Assembly: GCA_041397645.1 (NCBI GenBank)
Contig: JAWKWE010000004.1
Span: 1 to 64,000 of the forward strand
Reading direction: 5' to 3'
Source: Hyphomicrobiaceae bacterium
Lineage (GTDB): Bacteria; Pseudomonadota; Alphaproteobacteria; Rhizobiales; Hyphomicrobiaceae
Length of the DNA stretch: 64,000 bases
A program made the translations under genes and the position numbers. The notes under the pieces are model-generated. The model made no database searches and was not told where the DNA came from. It was given only the letters and a program-made list of their open reading frames with translations. Of the stretch, positions 1 through 6,434 are shown piece by piece; positions within the stretch are counted from its first letter, which is position 1, and every line of letters starts with the position of its first letter.

Positions 1-381
1 TGCACCTGTGATGGCACCGTTAGCGAACTTGCCGCCTGAGAGCACCGAGGCCGTACCGCCGGCCACAGCCGAAACGGCGGTGCGGGCGGCGACGTTCTCA
101 GGCACACCATCGCCCGAGTGGCCCATGAGACCGGAGCTGTCCATGAGCAGGCTTGAACCTGCTGCGACTGCGCCGGTGAGCGCACCTGTTTCAAACGATC
201 CGCCTTGCGCGACCGAGACCGCGCCGCCGACAACCGCATGCAGGCCGATCTTGACCGCCGCAGAGAGCGCCCTGTCGGCAATGCCCCCGATGATCTGGTG
301 GATCTGCGTGTACGCACCTATCTGCACGAAGGAGATCGCCGCCCCTATGAGGGCTTGTTCTATCGTGCCGCCGGAGGCCCG
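1..381 (-). pseudogene. Rhs/CDI pretoxin fragment, copy 1 (partial)
   Basis: This minus-strand frame opens just after a TAG at about 382-384 and runs off the left edge. It is identical to the start of the pretoxin at 2507-3375 and encodes alanine- and glycine-rich sequence including the GGKFANGAITGAF stretch, typical of the region before the variable tip of Rhs and CdiA-like toxins. It has no start codon of its own with a convincing ribosome site and no link to an intact toxin N-terminus, so I read it as an orphan tip. What toxin it ends in is outside the window. Confidence 0.6.
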
Positions 382-479
382 CTAGCTGCGGTACGCGGGC
401 CGAGACGTTAGCCTCTCGTCCTGCTCGGTGGTGTCTTAGACCCAAGACGGAGGTACCCTGGCCGGGCTACGATGCGCGG

Positions 480-698
480 CTACGCGTTATCCGAGGTCAT
501 TCCATACATATCGTCACAAATTCTGCTGAACCGCTCCAAAAGCCTCCGCACCTCTGATGGCGATACCCCAATGCGCGTTTGAAATTCCCACTCTTCGATA
601 TTCTCGAGGCTCTCTCCAAGGGCACTCGCTATTATGGCAGCTTCTTGCCATGAGAGTTGCACAGCAACAGCGTCTTTCTCGAGCTTGAGCAAGTTCAT
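480..698 (-). CDS. Predicted immunity protein A, copy 1
   Basis: This encodes 72 residues beginning MNLLKLEKDAVAVQLSWQEA. It is small, acidic at the centre (NIEEWEFQTRIG) and without membrane segments. Proteins of this appearance usually follow toxin tips ending in an RNP...DGGT pattern, and this one starts eight bases after the stop of just such a tip (707-949). An AGGG lies seven bases before the ATG. I infer that it binds and neutralises the adjacent toxin in the cytoplasm. An identical copy is at 3474-3692. Confidence 0.6.
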   Translation of the reverse strand: MNLLKLEKDAVAVQLSWQEAAIIASALGESLENIEEWEFQTRIGVSPSEVRRLLERFSRICDDMYGMTSDNA

Positions 699-706
699 GC
701 GGCACC

Positions 707-949
707 CTATTTCAGCACGTTGTCAAAATAGTATCGGCCTAATCGAGGCACAAAAGTGGTCCCACCATCAACTGTACTTGGGTTACGTATCACGACTGAC
801 TGAGTTGCGTTGTGCCAATAACCGATCCGCCCATTACTCAAATTTTTAACGGCTGAAGGGTTCAGTATCACGTCTTCAATATGACTTGCCATCTGATTGC
901 GCTGCTCGTGGCATGTGCGTGCGGCCGGCTCGACGCAGGAGAGTCGCAC
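707..949 (-). CDS. Orphan polymorphic-toxin tip A, copy 1
   Basis: The frame has 80 codons from a possible GTG start. The recognisable part begins at NQMASHIEDVILNPSA and ends with IRNP...DGGTTFVP...GRYYFD, a C-terminal signature I know from the variable tips of Rhs and CdiA-type toxins. I do not assign a catalytic activity. It follows the end of the Rhs core (876-1140) but lies in a different reading frame, so it cannot be translated as part of that core as it stands. It may be a silent cassette that becomes functional by recombination. The immunity gene follows after eight bases. An identical copy is at 3701-3943. Confidence 0.5.
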   Translation of the reverse strand: MRLSCVEPAARTCHEQRNQMASHIEDVILNPSAVKNLSNGRIGYWHNATQSVVIRNPSTVDGGTTFVPRLGRYYFDNVLK

Positions 950-1140
950 GCACCTCTAAAGTATAACCGCGGGGCGAGAGCTGCCAGTTGAAGGGGTTGG
1001 ACGGCGTATAGCTGGTCCAGTCGATCTGACGGCGCTTGCCCGCTTTACGCGCGTGGCGGCAGGCTCGCGGAACGCGAGTCGCCACGCGCACGCAGGGGGC
1101 GTCGAAGGAGTAGCTCTGCTGGATGACGCCCTGATCGTCG
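876..1140 (-). pseudogene. Rhs core C-terminal fragment, copy 1
   Basis: This is the last piece of an Rhs core (DQGVIQQSYSFDA, then GKRRQ and NPFNWQLSPRGYT), 99.9 percent identical to the end of 3870-4430. It is cut at 1140, immediately downstream of the immunity gene at 1145-1369, so nothing of the core beyond this remains. It carries the same 57-base palindromic insertion as the other copy. It is the kind of short homology left in front of displaced toxin tips. Confidence 0.7.
1041..1097. repeat. Palindromic in-frame insertion in Rhs core, copy 1
   Basis: This is the copy 1 counterpart of the insertion at 4035-4091. Perfect 10-base arms (GCGCGTGGCG and its complement) enclose a second 6-base stem with a 3-base loop, spanning 1049-1089. 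It interrupts the Rhs motif SYSFDA-W-G with 19 codons, without breaking the frame. Confidence 0.6.
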
Positions 1141-1144
1141 GCCT

Positions 1145-1369
1145 CTATTTCTTTATTACTGCTTCTAGATATTGCTCTGGCACCTCTACAGCATGTCCGT
1201 TCGGGCATTCAATCAAATACAGGAGACTGCCAATGGGCGCATGAAATGCTTCAGCAAGTTTCTGCGAGTCGATAGATCTTATTCCGCAGACGCCGCCTAT
1301 TAGTATTTCCTCGGAGAGATGTTTAGGTTTAACGATTTTCACTGAATCGCCCCACGAGAATTTAGTCAT
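1145..1369 (-). CDS. Predicted immunity protein C
   Basis: This encodes 74 residues starting MTKFSWGDSVKIVKPKHL and ending AVIKK. I chose the ATG at 1369 rather than an upstream one because it overlaps, as ATGA, the stop codon of toxin tip C once that tip's frameshift is repaired. The overlap points to translational coupling, as usual for toxin-immunity pairs. The start (a short basic beta-rich segment with GDxVKI) is reminiscent of small SH3-like immunity domains such as Imm31, but that name is a guess. The gene ends four bases from the edge of the duplicated Rhs core, so the cassette appears to have been joined by recombination at that point. Confidence 0.55.
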   Translation of the reverse strand: MTKFSWGDSVKIVKPKHLSEEILIGGVCGIRSIDSQKLAEAFHAPIGSLLYLIECPNGHAVEVPEQYLEAVIKK

Positions 1370-2051
1370 TGTCGCCTCACTGGGAGCCAAGGTGTCCCGT
1401 CTGAATTGGTGACACCAGGAACATTTGCATGTGAATCAAGTGCTCGAGGGTCAGAATGGGTCACCGGACTATGACCTCCATCGATTCGCATGCCCGTGGG
1501 TCTCCATCCGGTTTTCTGACTTGTATCCATTTGCCATCGGGTGATCCTGTCAGGTACTCGCCTTCCTGAAGCGGGATTGCATTGCCCTTAGAATCGACGG
1601 CGACAGTCTCTGGAGAACTATCCTCGGTCTTGCTATACACCTCTCCGCCGAGCACATTTGAGACGGCATCATAGATCACACCTGCGGTTTGTCCGCCAAC
1701 CAATGCTCCGCCAACTACACCGGTCATTATGATACCGGGAGTTACGGTTCCGCATGCTCCGTAAGTTCCAGCCGTGCACAATCCGGCGGTACCCGTTCCG
1801 ACTATACCGCCGAATATGGCACCCAGAGCACGACCGCCGCCTACAGCAAAGCTCTTTCCTATGCCATCCGCATTATACAGCTGCGCAAACGCGCCTGTTA
1901 TTGCGCCGTTAGCGAACTTGCCACCTGCGAGGACGGATGCGGTGCCGCCGGCGACAGCTGCGACGGCAGTGCGGGCTGCAACGACCTGTTTCAAACGATC
2001 CGCCTTGCGCGACCGAGACCGCGCGGATGTGGGTGGGCATCCGAAGCGCAA
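1366..2051 (-). pseudogene. Rhs/CDI toxin tip C with pretoxin, frameshifted
   Basis: The frame starts with the shared pretoxin (VAARTAVAAVAGGTASVLAG, then GGKFANGAITGAF), passes a glycine-rich hydrophobic stretch and enters a tip with SPDGKWIQVRKPDG. The uninterrupted frame stops at 1461 after an aberrant tail. One base missing from the GGG run at 1498-1500 explains this: the next frame continues TGMRIDGGHSP, SDPRALDSHANVPG and NSDGTPWLPVRRQ, then stops at 1366, exactly overlapping the immunity start. I recall this DGGH...DPRA...VPG ending from other polymorphic toxins. The upstream edge at about 2022 joins unrelated sequence, so the cassette has no N-terminus. It is a broken orphan tip unless the missing base is a sequencing error. 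Confidence 0.7.
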
Positions 2052-2069
2052 GAACAGGACAACGTGCTG

Positions 2070-2483
2070 CTATTTGTGTGGCTCGTCCTTTTCAGCGAGG
2101 TGCACATGGGCCGCAAGCACCCAGCCCGACAATCCCATTGTAGATGTGATGACGACTGCGATCATATTCGCATCAATCAGCGCTATGGCCGCAGCTTCTT
2201 TGCTCAGCGCCCAATTATCCAATGCTCCAGCTTCCTTAAAGGCAGCAGACATCTCGGATGCATAACACTGGATAAAATCTTCGACTTTAGGAGTTTCGAT
2301 ACTCATGATGATGTTGCTGAAAGCGTCGTTCTTAAAATGATATCCTAGAACACCTTGAAATTTGATGGTCTGTCCATTGGGTGCCGACTCCCAATGGGGT
2401 TGCTGTGTGTGGAGCGTAATCGTTCGATTAAGACAATCCACCTCATAACCGATTAGGAGATGATCATGCAAAGTCGGGAGCAT
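2070..2483 (-). CDS. Predicted immunity protein B
   Basis: This encodes 137 residues: MLPTLHDHLLIGYEVDC at the start, a beta-rich middle with FQGVLGYHFKNDAF, and TSTMGLSGWVLA near the end. I know proteins with this outline (DLHDH at the N-terminus and GxSGWVLA at the C-terminus) as short companions of polymorphic toxins. It starts 23 bases after the stop of toxin tip B in its repaired frame and before tip C, which fits an immunity role for tip B. No signal peptide is seen. The identity of the neutralised activity is unknown. Confidence 0.6.
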   Translation of the reverse strand: MLPTLHDHLLIGYEVDCLNRTITLHTQQPHWESAPNGQTIKFQGVLGYHFKNDAFSNIIMSIETPKVEDFIQCYASEMSAAFKEAGALDNWALSKEAAAIALIDANMIAVVITSTMGLSGWVLAAHVHLAEKDEPHK

Positions 2484-2506
2484 TGGAACACTCTATATGG
2501 TTTCAG

Positions 2507-3375
2507 CTATCCAGGTGGAACGTTTGGCCCGCGTGGCATAGGCGGATCGCCTTCCTGGGGTAAACGCGGAGGTCCTCGATCTAGATGTGTCGGGCGGCCC
2601 CACCTTCCGGCCTTCCCCAATCATGGCAATGATCACCGCAACCAACACCTGCTTCGTCCTGATGTGGCCAGTCCCTATCTATAAGAGGATAGCCGTCCTC
2701 GCCATATGTTCTGGAACCGGTCCCTGTGCGAACGGTTGAGCCCGGTTCTCCCACAATGGGCGGTTTATTGCCCGACAAGTCGGTGTATCCGTCGCTATTG
2801 AAGATGTAGCCGTAGACAGTTGTCACCGCATCATAGATCAGAAGGCCACCGCCAATTATGTCGCCAACAGGGAGTGGCCCGTCCATCGCGGCGATAGTGG
2901 CGGCCGTCGCGGCTGTTGCGGTGAAGCGCACTGCGAAACCACGCGTAGCAGCTTTTGCAAGAGCTGCGGCGTCCGCATTATACAGCTGCGCGAATGCACC
3001 TGTGATGGCACCGTTAGCGAACTTGCCGCCTGAGAGCACCGAGGCCGTACCGCCGGCCACAGCCGAAACGGCGGTGCGGGCGGCGACGTTCTCAGGCACA
3101 CCATCGCCCGAGTGGCCCATGAGACCGGAGCTGTCCATGAGCAGGCTTGAACCTGCTGCGACTGCGCCGGTGAGCGCACCTGTTTCAAACGATCCGCCTT
3201 GCGCGACCGAGACCGCGCCGCCGACAACCGCATGCAGGCCGATCTTGACCGCCGCAGAGAGCGCCCTGTCGGCAATGCCCCCGATGATCTGGTGGATCTG
3301 CGTGTACGCACCTATCTGCACGAAGGAGATCGCCGCCCCTATGAGGGCTTGTTCTATCGTGCCGCCGGAGGCCCG
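2507..3375 (-). pseudogene. Rhs/CDI pretoxin with toxin tip B, frameshifted
   Basis: The frame opens after a TAG at 3376-3378, with no clear start. It covers an alanine/glycine-rich pretoxin (GLHAVVGGAVSVAQGG, GGKFANGAITGAF), then a tip with PPIVGEPGSTVRTGTGSRTY and GDHCHDWGRPEGG. The open frame ends at 2581. Restoring one base in the CCCC run at 2598-2601 gives a continuing frame, PTHLDRGPPRLPQEGDPPMP and then RGPNVPPG, which stops at 2507. That proline-rich GDPP..PRGPNVPP ending is one I recall from other toxin tips. Immunity gene B follows after 23 bases. The tip is orphaned and, as sequenced, truncated. Confidence 0.7.
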
Positions 3376-3473
3376 CTAGCTGCGGTACGCGGGCCGAGAC
3401 GTTAGCCTCTCGTCCTGCTCGGTGGTGTCTTAGACCCAAGACGGAGGTACCCTGGCCGGGCTACGATGCGCGG

Positions 3474-3692
3474 CTACGCGTTATCCGAGGTCATTCCATA
3501 CATATCGTCACAAATTCTGCTGAACCGCTCCAAAAGCCTCCGCACCTCTGATGGCGATACCCCAATGCGCGTTTGAAATTCCCACTCTTCGATATTCTCG
3601 AGGCTCTCTCCAAGGGCACTCGCTATTATGGCAGCTTCTTGCCATGAGAGTTGCACAGCAACAGCGTCTTTCTCGAGCTTGAGCAAGTTCAT
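3474..3692 (-). CDS. Predicted immunity protein A, copy 2
   Basis: This is identical at the protein level to the gene at 480-698 (72 residues, MNLLKLEKDAVAVQLSWQEA). It begins eight bases after the stop of toxin tip A at 3701, with an AGGG upstream. Small size, position and acidic centre support an immunity role against tip A. Two identical copies would give immunity even if only one tip were ever expressed. Confidence 0.6.
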   Translation of the reverse strand: MNLLKLEKDAVAVQLSWQEAAIIASALGESLENIEEWEFQTRIGVSPSEVRRLLERFSRICDDMYGMTSDNA

Positions 3693-3700
3693 GCGGCACC

Positions 3701-3943
3701 CTATTTCAGCACGTTGTCAAAATAGTATCGGCCTAATCGAGGCACAAAAGTGGTCCCACCATCAACTGTACTTGGGTTACGTATCACGACTGACTGAGTT
3801 GCGTTGTGCCAATAACCGATCCGCCCATTACTCAAATTTTTAACGGCTGAAGGGTTCAGTATCACGTCTTCAATATGACTTGCCATCTGATTGCGCTGCT
3901 CGTGGCATGTGCGTGCGGCCGGCTCGACGCAGGAGAGTCGCAC
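3701..3943 (-). CDS. Orphan polymorphic-toxin tip A, copy 2
   Basis: This is identical to 707-949. The recognisable part has the IRNP...DGGT...GRYYFD ending of CdiA/Rhs-type tips. The preceding Rhs core at 3870-4430 is in another frame and runs into a stop, so the two are not fused as sequenced. A GTG at 3941-3943 could start the tip alone. I cannot say whether it is expressed or what it cuts. Confidence 0.5.
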   Translation of the reverse strand: MRLSCVEPAARTCHEQRNQMASHIEDVILNPSAVKNLSNGRIGYWHNATQSVVIRNPSTVDGGTTFVPRLGRYYFDNVLK

Positions 3944-4430
3944 GCACCTCTAAAGTATAACCGCGGGGCGAGAGCTGCCAGTTGAAGGGGTTGGACGGCG
4001 TATAGCTGGTCCAGTCGACCTGACGGCGCTTGCCCGCTTTACGCGCGTGGCGGCAGGCTCGCGGAACGCGAGTCGCCACGCGCACGCAGGGGGCGTCGAA
4101 GGAGTAGCTCTGCTGGATGACGCCCTGATCGTCGAGTTCGGCAGCAAGCGAGCCCAGGTGATCCTTGAGGAAGTAGCGGGTTTCCGAGACGCCCCAGGTG
4201 GCAGGCGCGCTCTCAGAGCGCATGACGACAGCAGTGCCCGCGATGTAGGCGCGCTGCGTCTTCAGACCCGATTGGGCCACCGAGACCTCGAAGCTTCCGC
4301 CTGCAATGTAATAGGTGGTCGTGGTGCCGGTCTGGTTGACATCGGTGCGCTTGAAGCGACCCCGCTCGGGGCCATACGCGAGATCGATGCTGTTGGTGCC
4401 CTTCTCAATGTGCGTTGGTGGGCGGGGCAA
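3870..4430 (-). pseudogene. Rhs core C-terminal fragment
   Basis: This stretch of about 186 codons carries the hallmarks of the end of an Rhs core: YIAGGSFEVSV, a TRYFLKDHLGSLAAELDDQG segment (DHLGS is the classic Rhs motif), then SYSFDA, GKRRQVDWTSYTP and RGYT. The usual continuation after RGYT (a G-H-E motif and DP-containing linker) is missing; the frame enters the region of toxin tip A out of register and stops. The upstream edge at about 4430 cuts off the rest of the Rhs shell, so no secretable protein is encoded. A 57-base palindromic insertion splits the SYSFDA-W-G motif. I read it as the 5' remnant of a displaced Rhs C-terminus. Confidence 0.75.
4035..4091. repeat. Palindromic in-frame insertion in Rhs core, copy 2
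   Basis: Arms GCGCGTGGCG (4043-4052) and CGCCACGCGC (4074-4083) are exact complements. Inside them CTCGCG (4058-4063) and CGCGAG (4067-4072) form a second stem with loop GAA. The insertion replaces the single expected residue (usually W) of the Rhs motif DA-W-GKRR with 19 residues, PCVRVATRVPRACRHARKA, without shifting the frame. This is the behaviour described for Rickettsia palindromic elements; whether it belongs to any named family I cannot say. Confidence 0.6.
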
Positions 4431-4475
4431 TCAGCAACAATTGGATAGTATTTTAATCTGTCTCGCTTCTATTCC

Positions 4476-5147
4476 TTAATCCCCAACATCAAAACACTTT
4501 CTGACAAAATCAAGGGGTGCGGAGGTGAGTTCGCGTGAAAGGCCCGATGCTATAAACTTCGAATATGGTGTAAGTTGTAACAGGATTTGGTCGTCTGCAA
4601 TCCCGGCTTTTCTGCCCGCCATGACAGCTTGTGCCGCTCGCAAGGCGCCATGCACTTGGCTCCATCGGAATGCAACTGAATCGGAGACAAGAACGCTATA
4701 ATAGCTGGAAAAACTTGTTATATCTTCGCAAGGCCTAACAATTTCTTCGCGAATTTTGCTCTCTAGAATCTTCGACGTATGTAGCAAGTCCGCATCCGGC
4801 AAATACACCGATAATCCCCAACGGCCGTGATCCTCAAGCAGCGGGAACGCCATATATCCATTGTCAAGCGTGTATTTTGAGGGATTATCATGTTGATACA
4901 ATTTGCCACCAAATGTACAGAGCGCGTTCCCCGAAAAGGCGAACACGTCGGGGTTGAACATTCCATACTTGACTCCCAGCATATCGGTGGGTCCGCGGGC
5001 GTTCGACCGCCCCTGTTTTAAGTACAGATAGTGATTGACCTCTGTCGAACTCCACATTCCCTTGTACCGATTTCGCCCCGCCGGAGTATACCCGCAACTC
5101 TCAATTGCCTGACGCAATACAATCGCTTCCAAGTCCTCGGGCTTCAT
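4476..5147 (-). CDS. Hypothetical protein, candidate immunity protein D
   Basis: I do not recognise this protein of 223 residues. It has no signal peptide or membrane segment and is of mixed alpha/beta composition. It begins MKPEDLEAIVLRQAIESCGY and ends RKCFDVGD. Its ATG overlaps the TAA stop of the preceding nuclease-like toxin fragment by one base (TAATG), a coupling typical of toxin-immunity pairs, and it lies inside an array of such pairs. An immunity role is therefore inference from context only. Confidence 0.5.
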   Translation of the reverse strand: MKPEDLEAIVLRQAIESCGYTPAGRNRYKGMWSSTEVNHYLYLKQGRSNARGPTDMLGVKYGMFNPDVFAFSGNALCTFGGKLYQHDNPSKYTLDNGYMAFPLLEDHGRWGLSVYLPDADLLHTSKILESKIREEIVRPCEDITSFSSYYSVLVSDSVAFRWSQVHGALRAAQAVMAGRKAGIADDQILLQLTPYSKFIASGLSRELTSAPLDFVRKCFDVGD

Positions 5148-5428
5148 TACCTACATCCTGATACGGTGCATGATTGGGGCTCTGCCCCGACGCTTCGTAA
5201 TGCGTCATTCAATTGTTGATTTTTGATCCAGGGAGACACGTCTGGGCCAAATCCAACAGCCTTATACATAACGCCGGACACTTCACCATGAACGCTTCGT
5301 CCGCCCTCGGTCGCTACGACAACGTCCTTGGCGACTTGGTCCTGACTAAGAGAGATTCCGCCAACTGACGTCGTCTTAACTTCCACGCCAATTAGCGTTC
5401 TCTGTTTGCAGCCGATCGAGGAGGCCAA
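5147..5428 (-). pseudogene. Nuclease-like toxin tip D, N-terminally truncated
   Basis: The frame of 93 codons has only a TTG as possible start and begins abruptly inside a domain. LIGVEVKTTSVGG near the beginning has the E-x-K half of a PD-(D/E)XK nuclease active site; the earlier aspartate-bearing half is missing. The remainder (QDQVAKDVVVATEGG, KAVGFGPDVS) fits toxin nuclease tips. Upstream it overlaps the end of an unrelated frame (5376-5870), which marks a recombination junction. The stop overlaps the start of the next gene. Most likely it is the stub of a DNase toxin left beside its immunity gene. Confidence 0.5.
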
Positions 5429-5870
5429 CTACCATAGGCTGGGTGGCAATAAAAACGATAGTTCTATCCCGCACGAAATTCCTGATTGATGGAACCAGTT
5501 GTGGAGCGACCTCTGTCTCTTGAGCAACGTCGAGCGGGTCGTGGCATTCAACGAGACGCCATTCACTGGAAGTTTGAACAACTGATTCAACGTTTCGCCA
5601 TGCCAAGTGCACTTCCGCAGTATTTGTCACTTCGCTTGGTAGCCAGAATGGCTCCTTCTGCGACTCGTAGTTGGTGAGAGCGGATCGCAAATTTTCCGCA
5701 TTGCGATTAACTGTCGTCACAGCATATACGCGATTCCGGTACTCGATATCGCTCGCAACCGCTTGAAAAAAAATGACCGACTGATCGCTCTGTCTGAGTG
5801 CAATTCCCGATATTGGTCCATCGTAATAATCCATTGCGATAAGCCATCGACAGTAAGGACTTTCTGACAT
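5376..5870 (-). CDS. Hypothetical protein, possibly truncated immunity protein
   Basis: The frame gives 164 residues from MSESPYCRWLIAMDYYDGPI. I do not recognise the family with certainty; the start (WLxAMDYYDGPxSG) resembles small cytoplasmic proteins found beside polymorphic toxins. The ATG lies inside the ParA fragment, in another frame, and the last residues run over the toxin D fragment, so both ends may be recombination junctions. The central part (QSVIFFQAVASDIEYRNRVY, then hydrophobic/acidic sequence) looks like real coding sequence. Confidence 0.4.
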   Translation of the reverse strand: MSESPYCRWLIAMDYYDGPISGIALRQSDQSVIFFQAVASDIEYRNRVYAVTTVNRNAENLRSALTNYESQKEPFWLPSEVTNTAEVHLAWRNVESVVQTSSEWRLVECHDPLDVAQETEVAPQLVPSIRNFVRDRTIVFIATQPMVVGLLDRLQTENANWRGS

Positions 5871-6093
5871 CTTCAGTAATCTCAGTTGGCGTCTCGACGT
5901 TCGGACCATGGCCGCTGACGATAATGGGATTGTCGGCCGTTCTAAGCCGTGCCCAGCGGGCGGCCGACTGCTGCGGGTCGAGATCGATGATGACGACTGA
6001 TTTGCCGCGCAGTGCTGCTGCTATTGCGAGATTGATCGAAAGGGTCGTCTTCCCCGACCCACCCTTTTGCGAAAGCAACGTCACTATCCTCAT
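5707..6093 (-). pseudogene. ParA-family ATPase, N-terminal fragment
   Basis: The first 75 or so residues are clearly ParA: MRIVTLLSQKGGSGKTTLS contains the deviant Walker A (KGGSGKTT), followed by INLAIAAALRGKSVVIIDLD and DPQQSAARWA. After about residue 75 the frame leaves the family: the DTAP Walker B region and everything after are absent, and another gene starts in a different frame at 5870. The true homology therefore spans about 5870-6093. It is probably a relic of a plasmid or integrative element partition gene. Confidence 0.75.
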
Positions 6094-6150
6094 GACGACA
6101 TGAGAACATGTAAGCCTGTATACGTGAACACGTGGGAGCACGTGAATGCT
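6094..6150 (-). promoter_or_regulatory. Repeated ACGTG sites upstream of the parA remnant
   Basis: Three ACGTG blocks (6122-6126, 6130-6134, 6140-6144), two within CACGTG palindromes, and an ACATGT lie just upstream of the ParA start. Such clusters in front of parA genes commonly serve as autorepressor operators or partition sites. The assignment is by position and repetition only. The rest of 6151-6434 shows no gene I can support. Confidence 0.35.
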
Positions 6151-6434
6151 TATGGAACGGGCAGTGTTCGACTAGTGACGTCGGGTCTTGAAGCACAAGC
6201 GGCGGCGTGGACACAGCGACGAAAAGTCGGCTAAGGGCCAGGAACGGAAGTTGCCTGATCGAGGATGAATGGTTTTCTGACGACAGTTTGTGGATGGACA
6301 GCAGAAGGTCGCGGAGAGGGAAAACTGTCGCGTTTCACCCCGCCGGGCAATCTCTCAGCGTCGAGCATCAGGGAGCAGGAACACGTCAACCCCCTGATAT
6401 GCCTTTGCGCTAGGTAGCCAATCGAAGCAGTCTG

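Larger units (their letters stand above)
1..1140. repeat. Direct repeat, copy 1 (about 1.14 kb, cut by the window edge)
   Basis: This stretch recurs at 2995-4134 with a constant offset of 2994 bases. I found one mismatch (T at 1025, C at 4019). The repeat carries part of a toxin-precursor region, an immunity gene, a toxin tip and the end of an Rhs core, all on the minus strand. Its right end is sharp: the copies diverge after 1140/4134, and in copy 1 the stop codon of a different immunity gene lies only four bases further on. The left end is outside the window, so the true length is unknown. The near-identity suggests a recent duplication or gene conversion. Confidence 0.95.
2995..4134. repeat. 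Direct repeat, copy 2
   Basis: This is the second copy of the 1.14 kb repeat described at 1-1140. Here the Rhs core continues past the repeat edge to about 4430, so copy 2 is closer to the ancestral arrangement and copy 1 is the truncated derivative. The sequence continues to the left of 2995 into pretoxin and tip B. Confidence 0.95.

Noticed and set aside
2858..3379. 173-codon plus-strand frame over the pretoxin
   Set aside because: Antisense shadow of the alanine-rich pretoxin; the minus strand carries the GGKFANGAITGAF signature.
1..4134. Possible CRISPR array or insertion sequence causing the repeats
   Set aside because: There are only two long copies, no regular short repeats or spacers, and no transposase. 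The pattern fits duplication of toxin cassettes.
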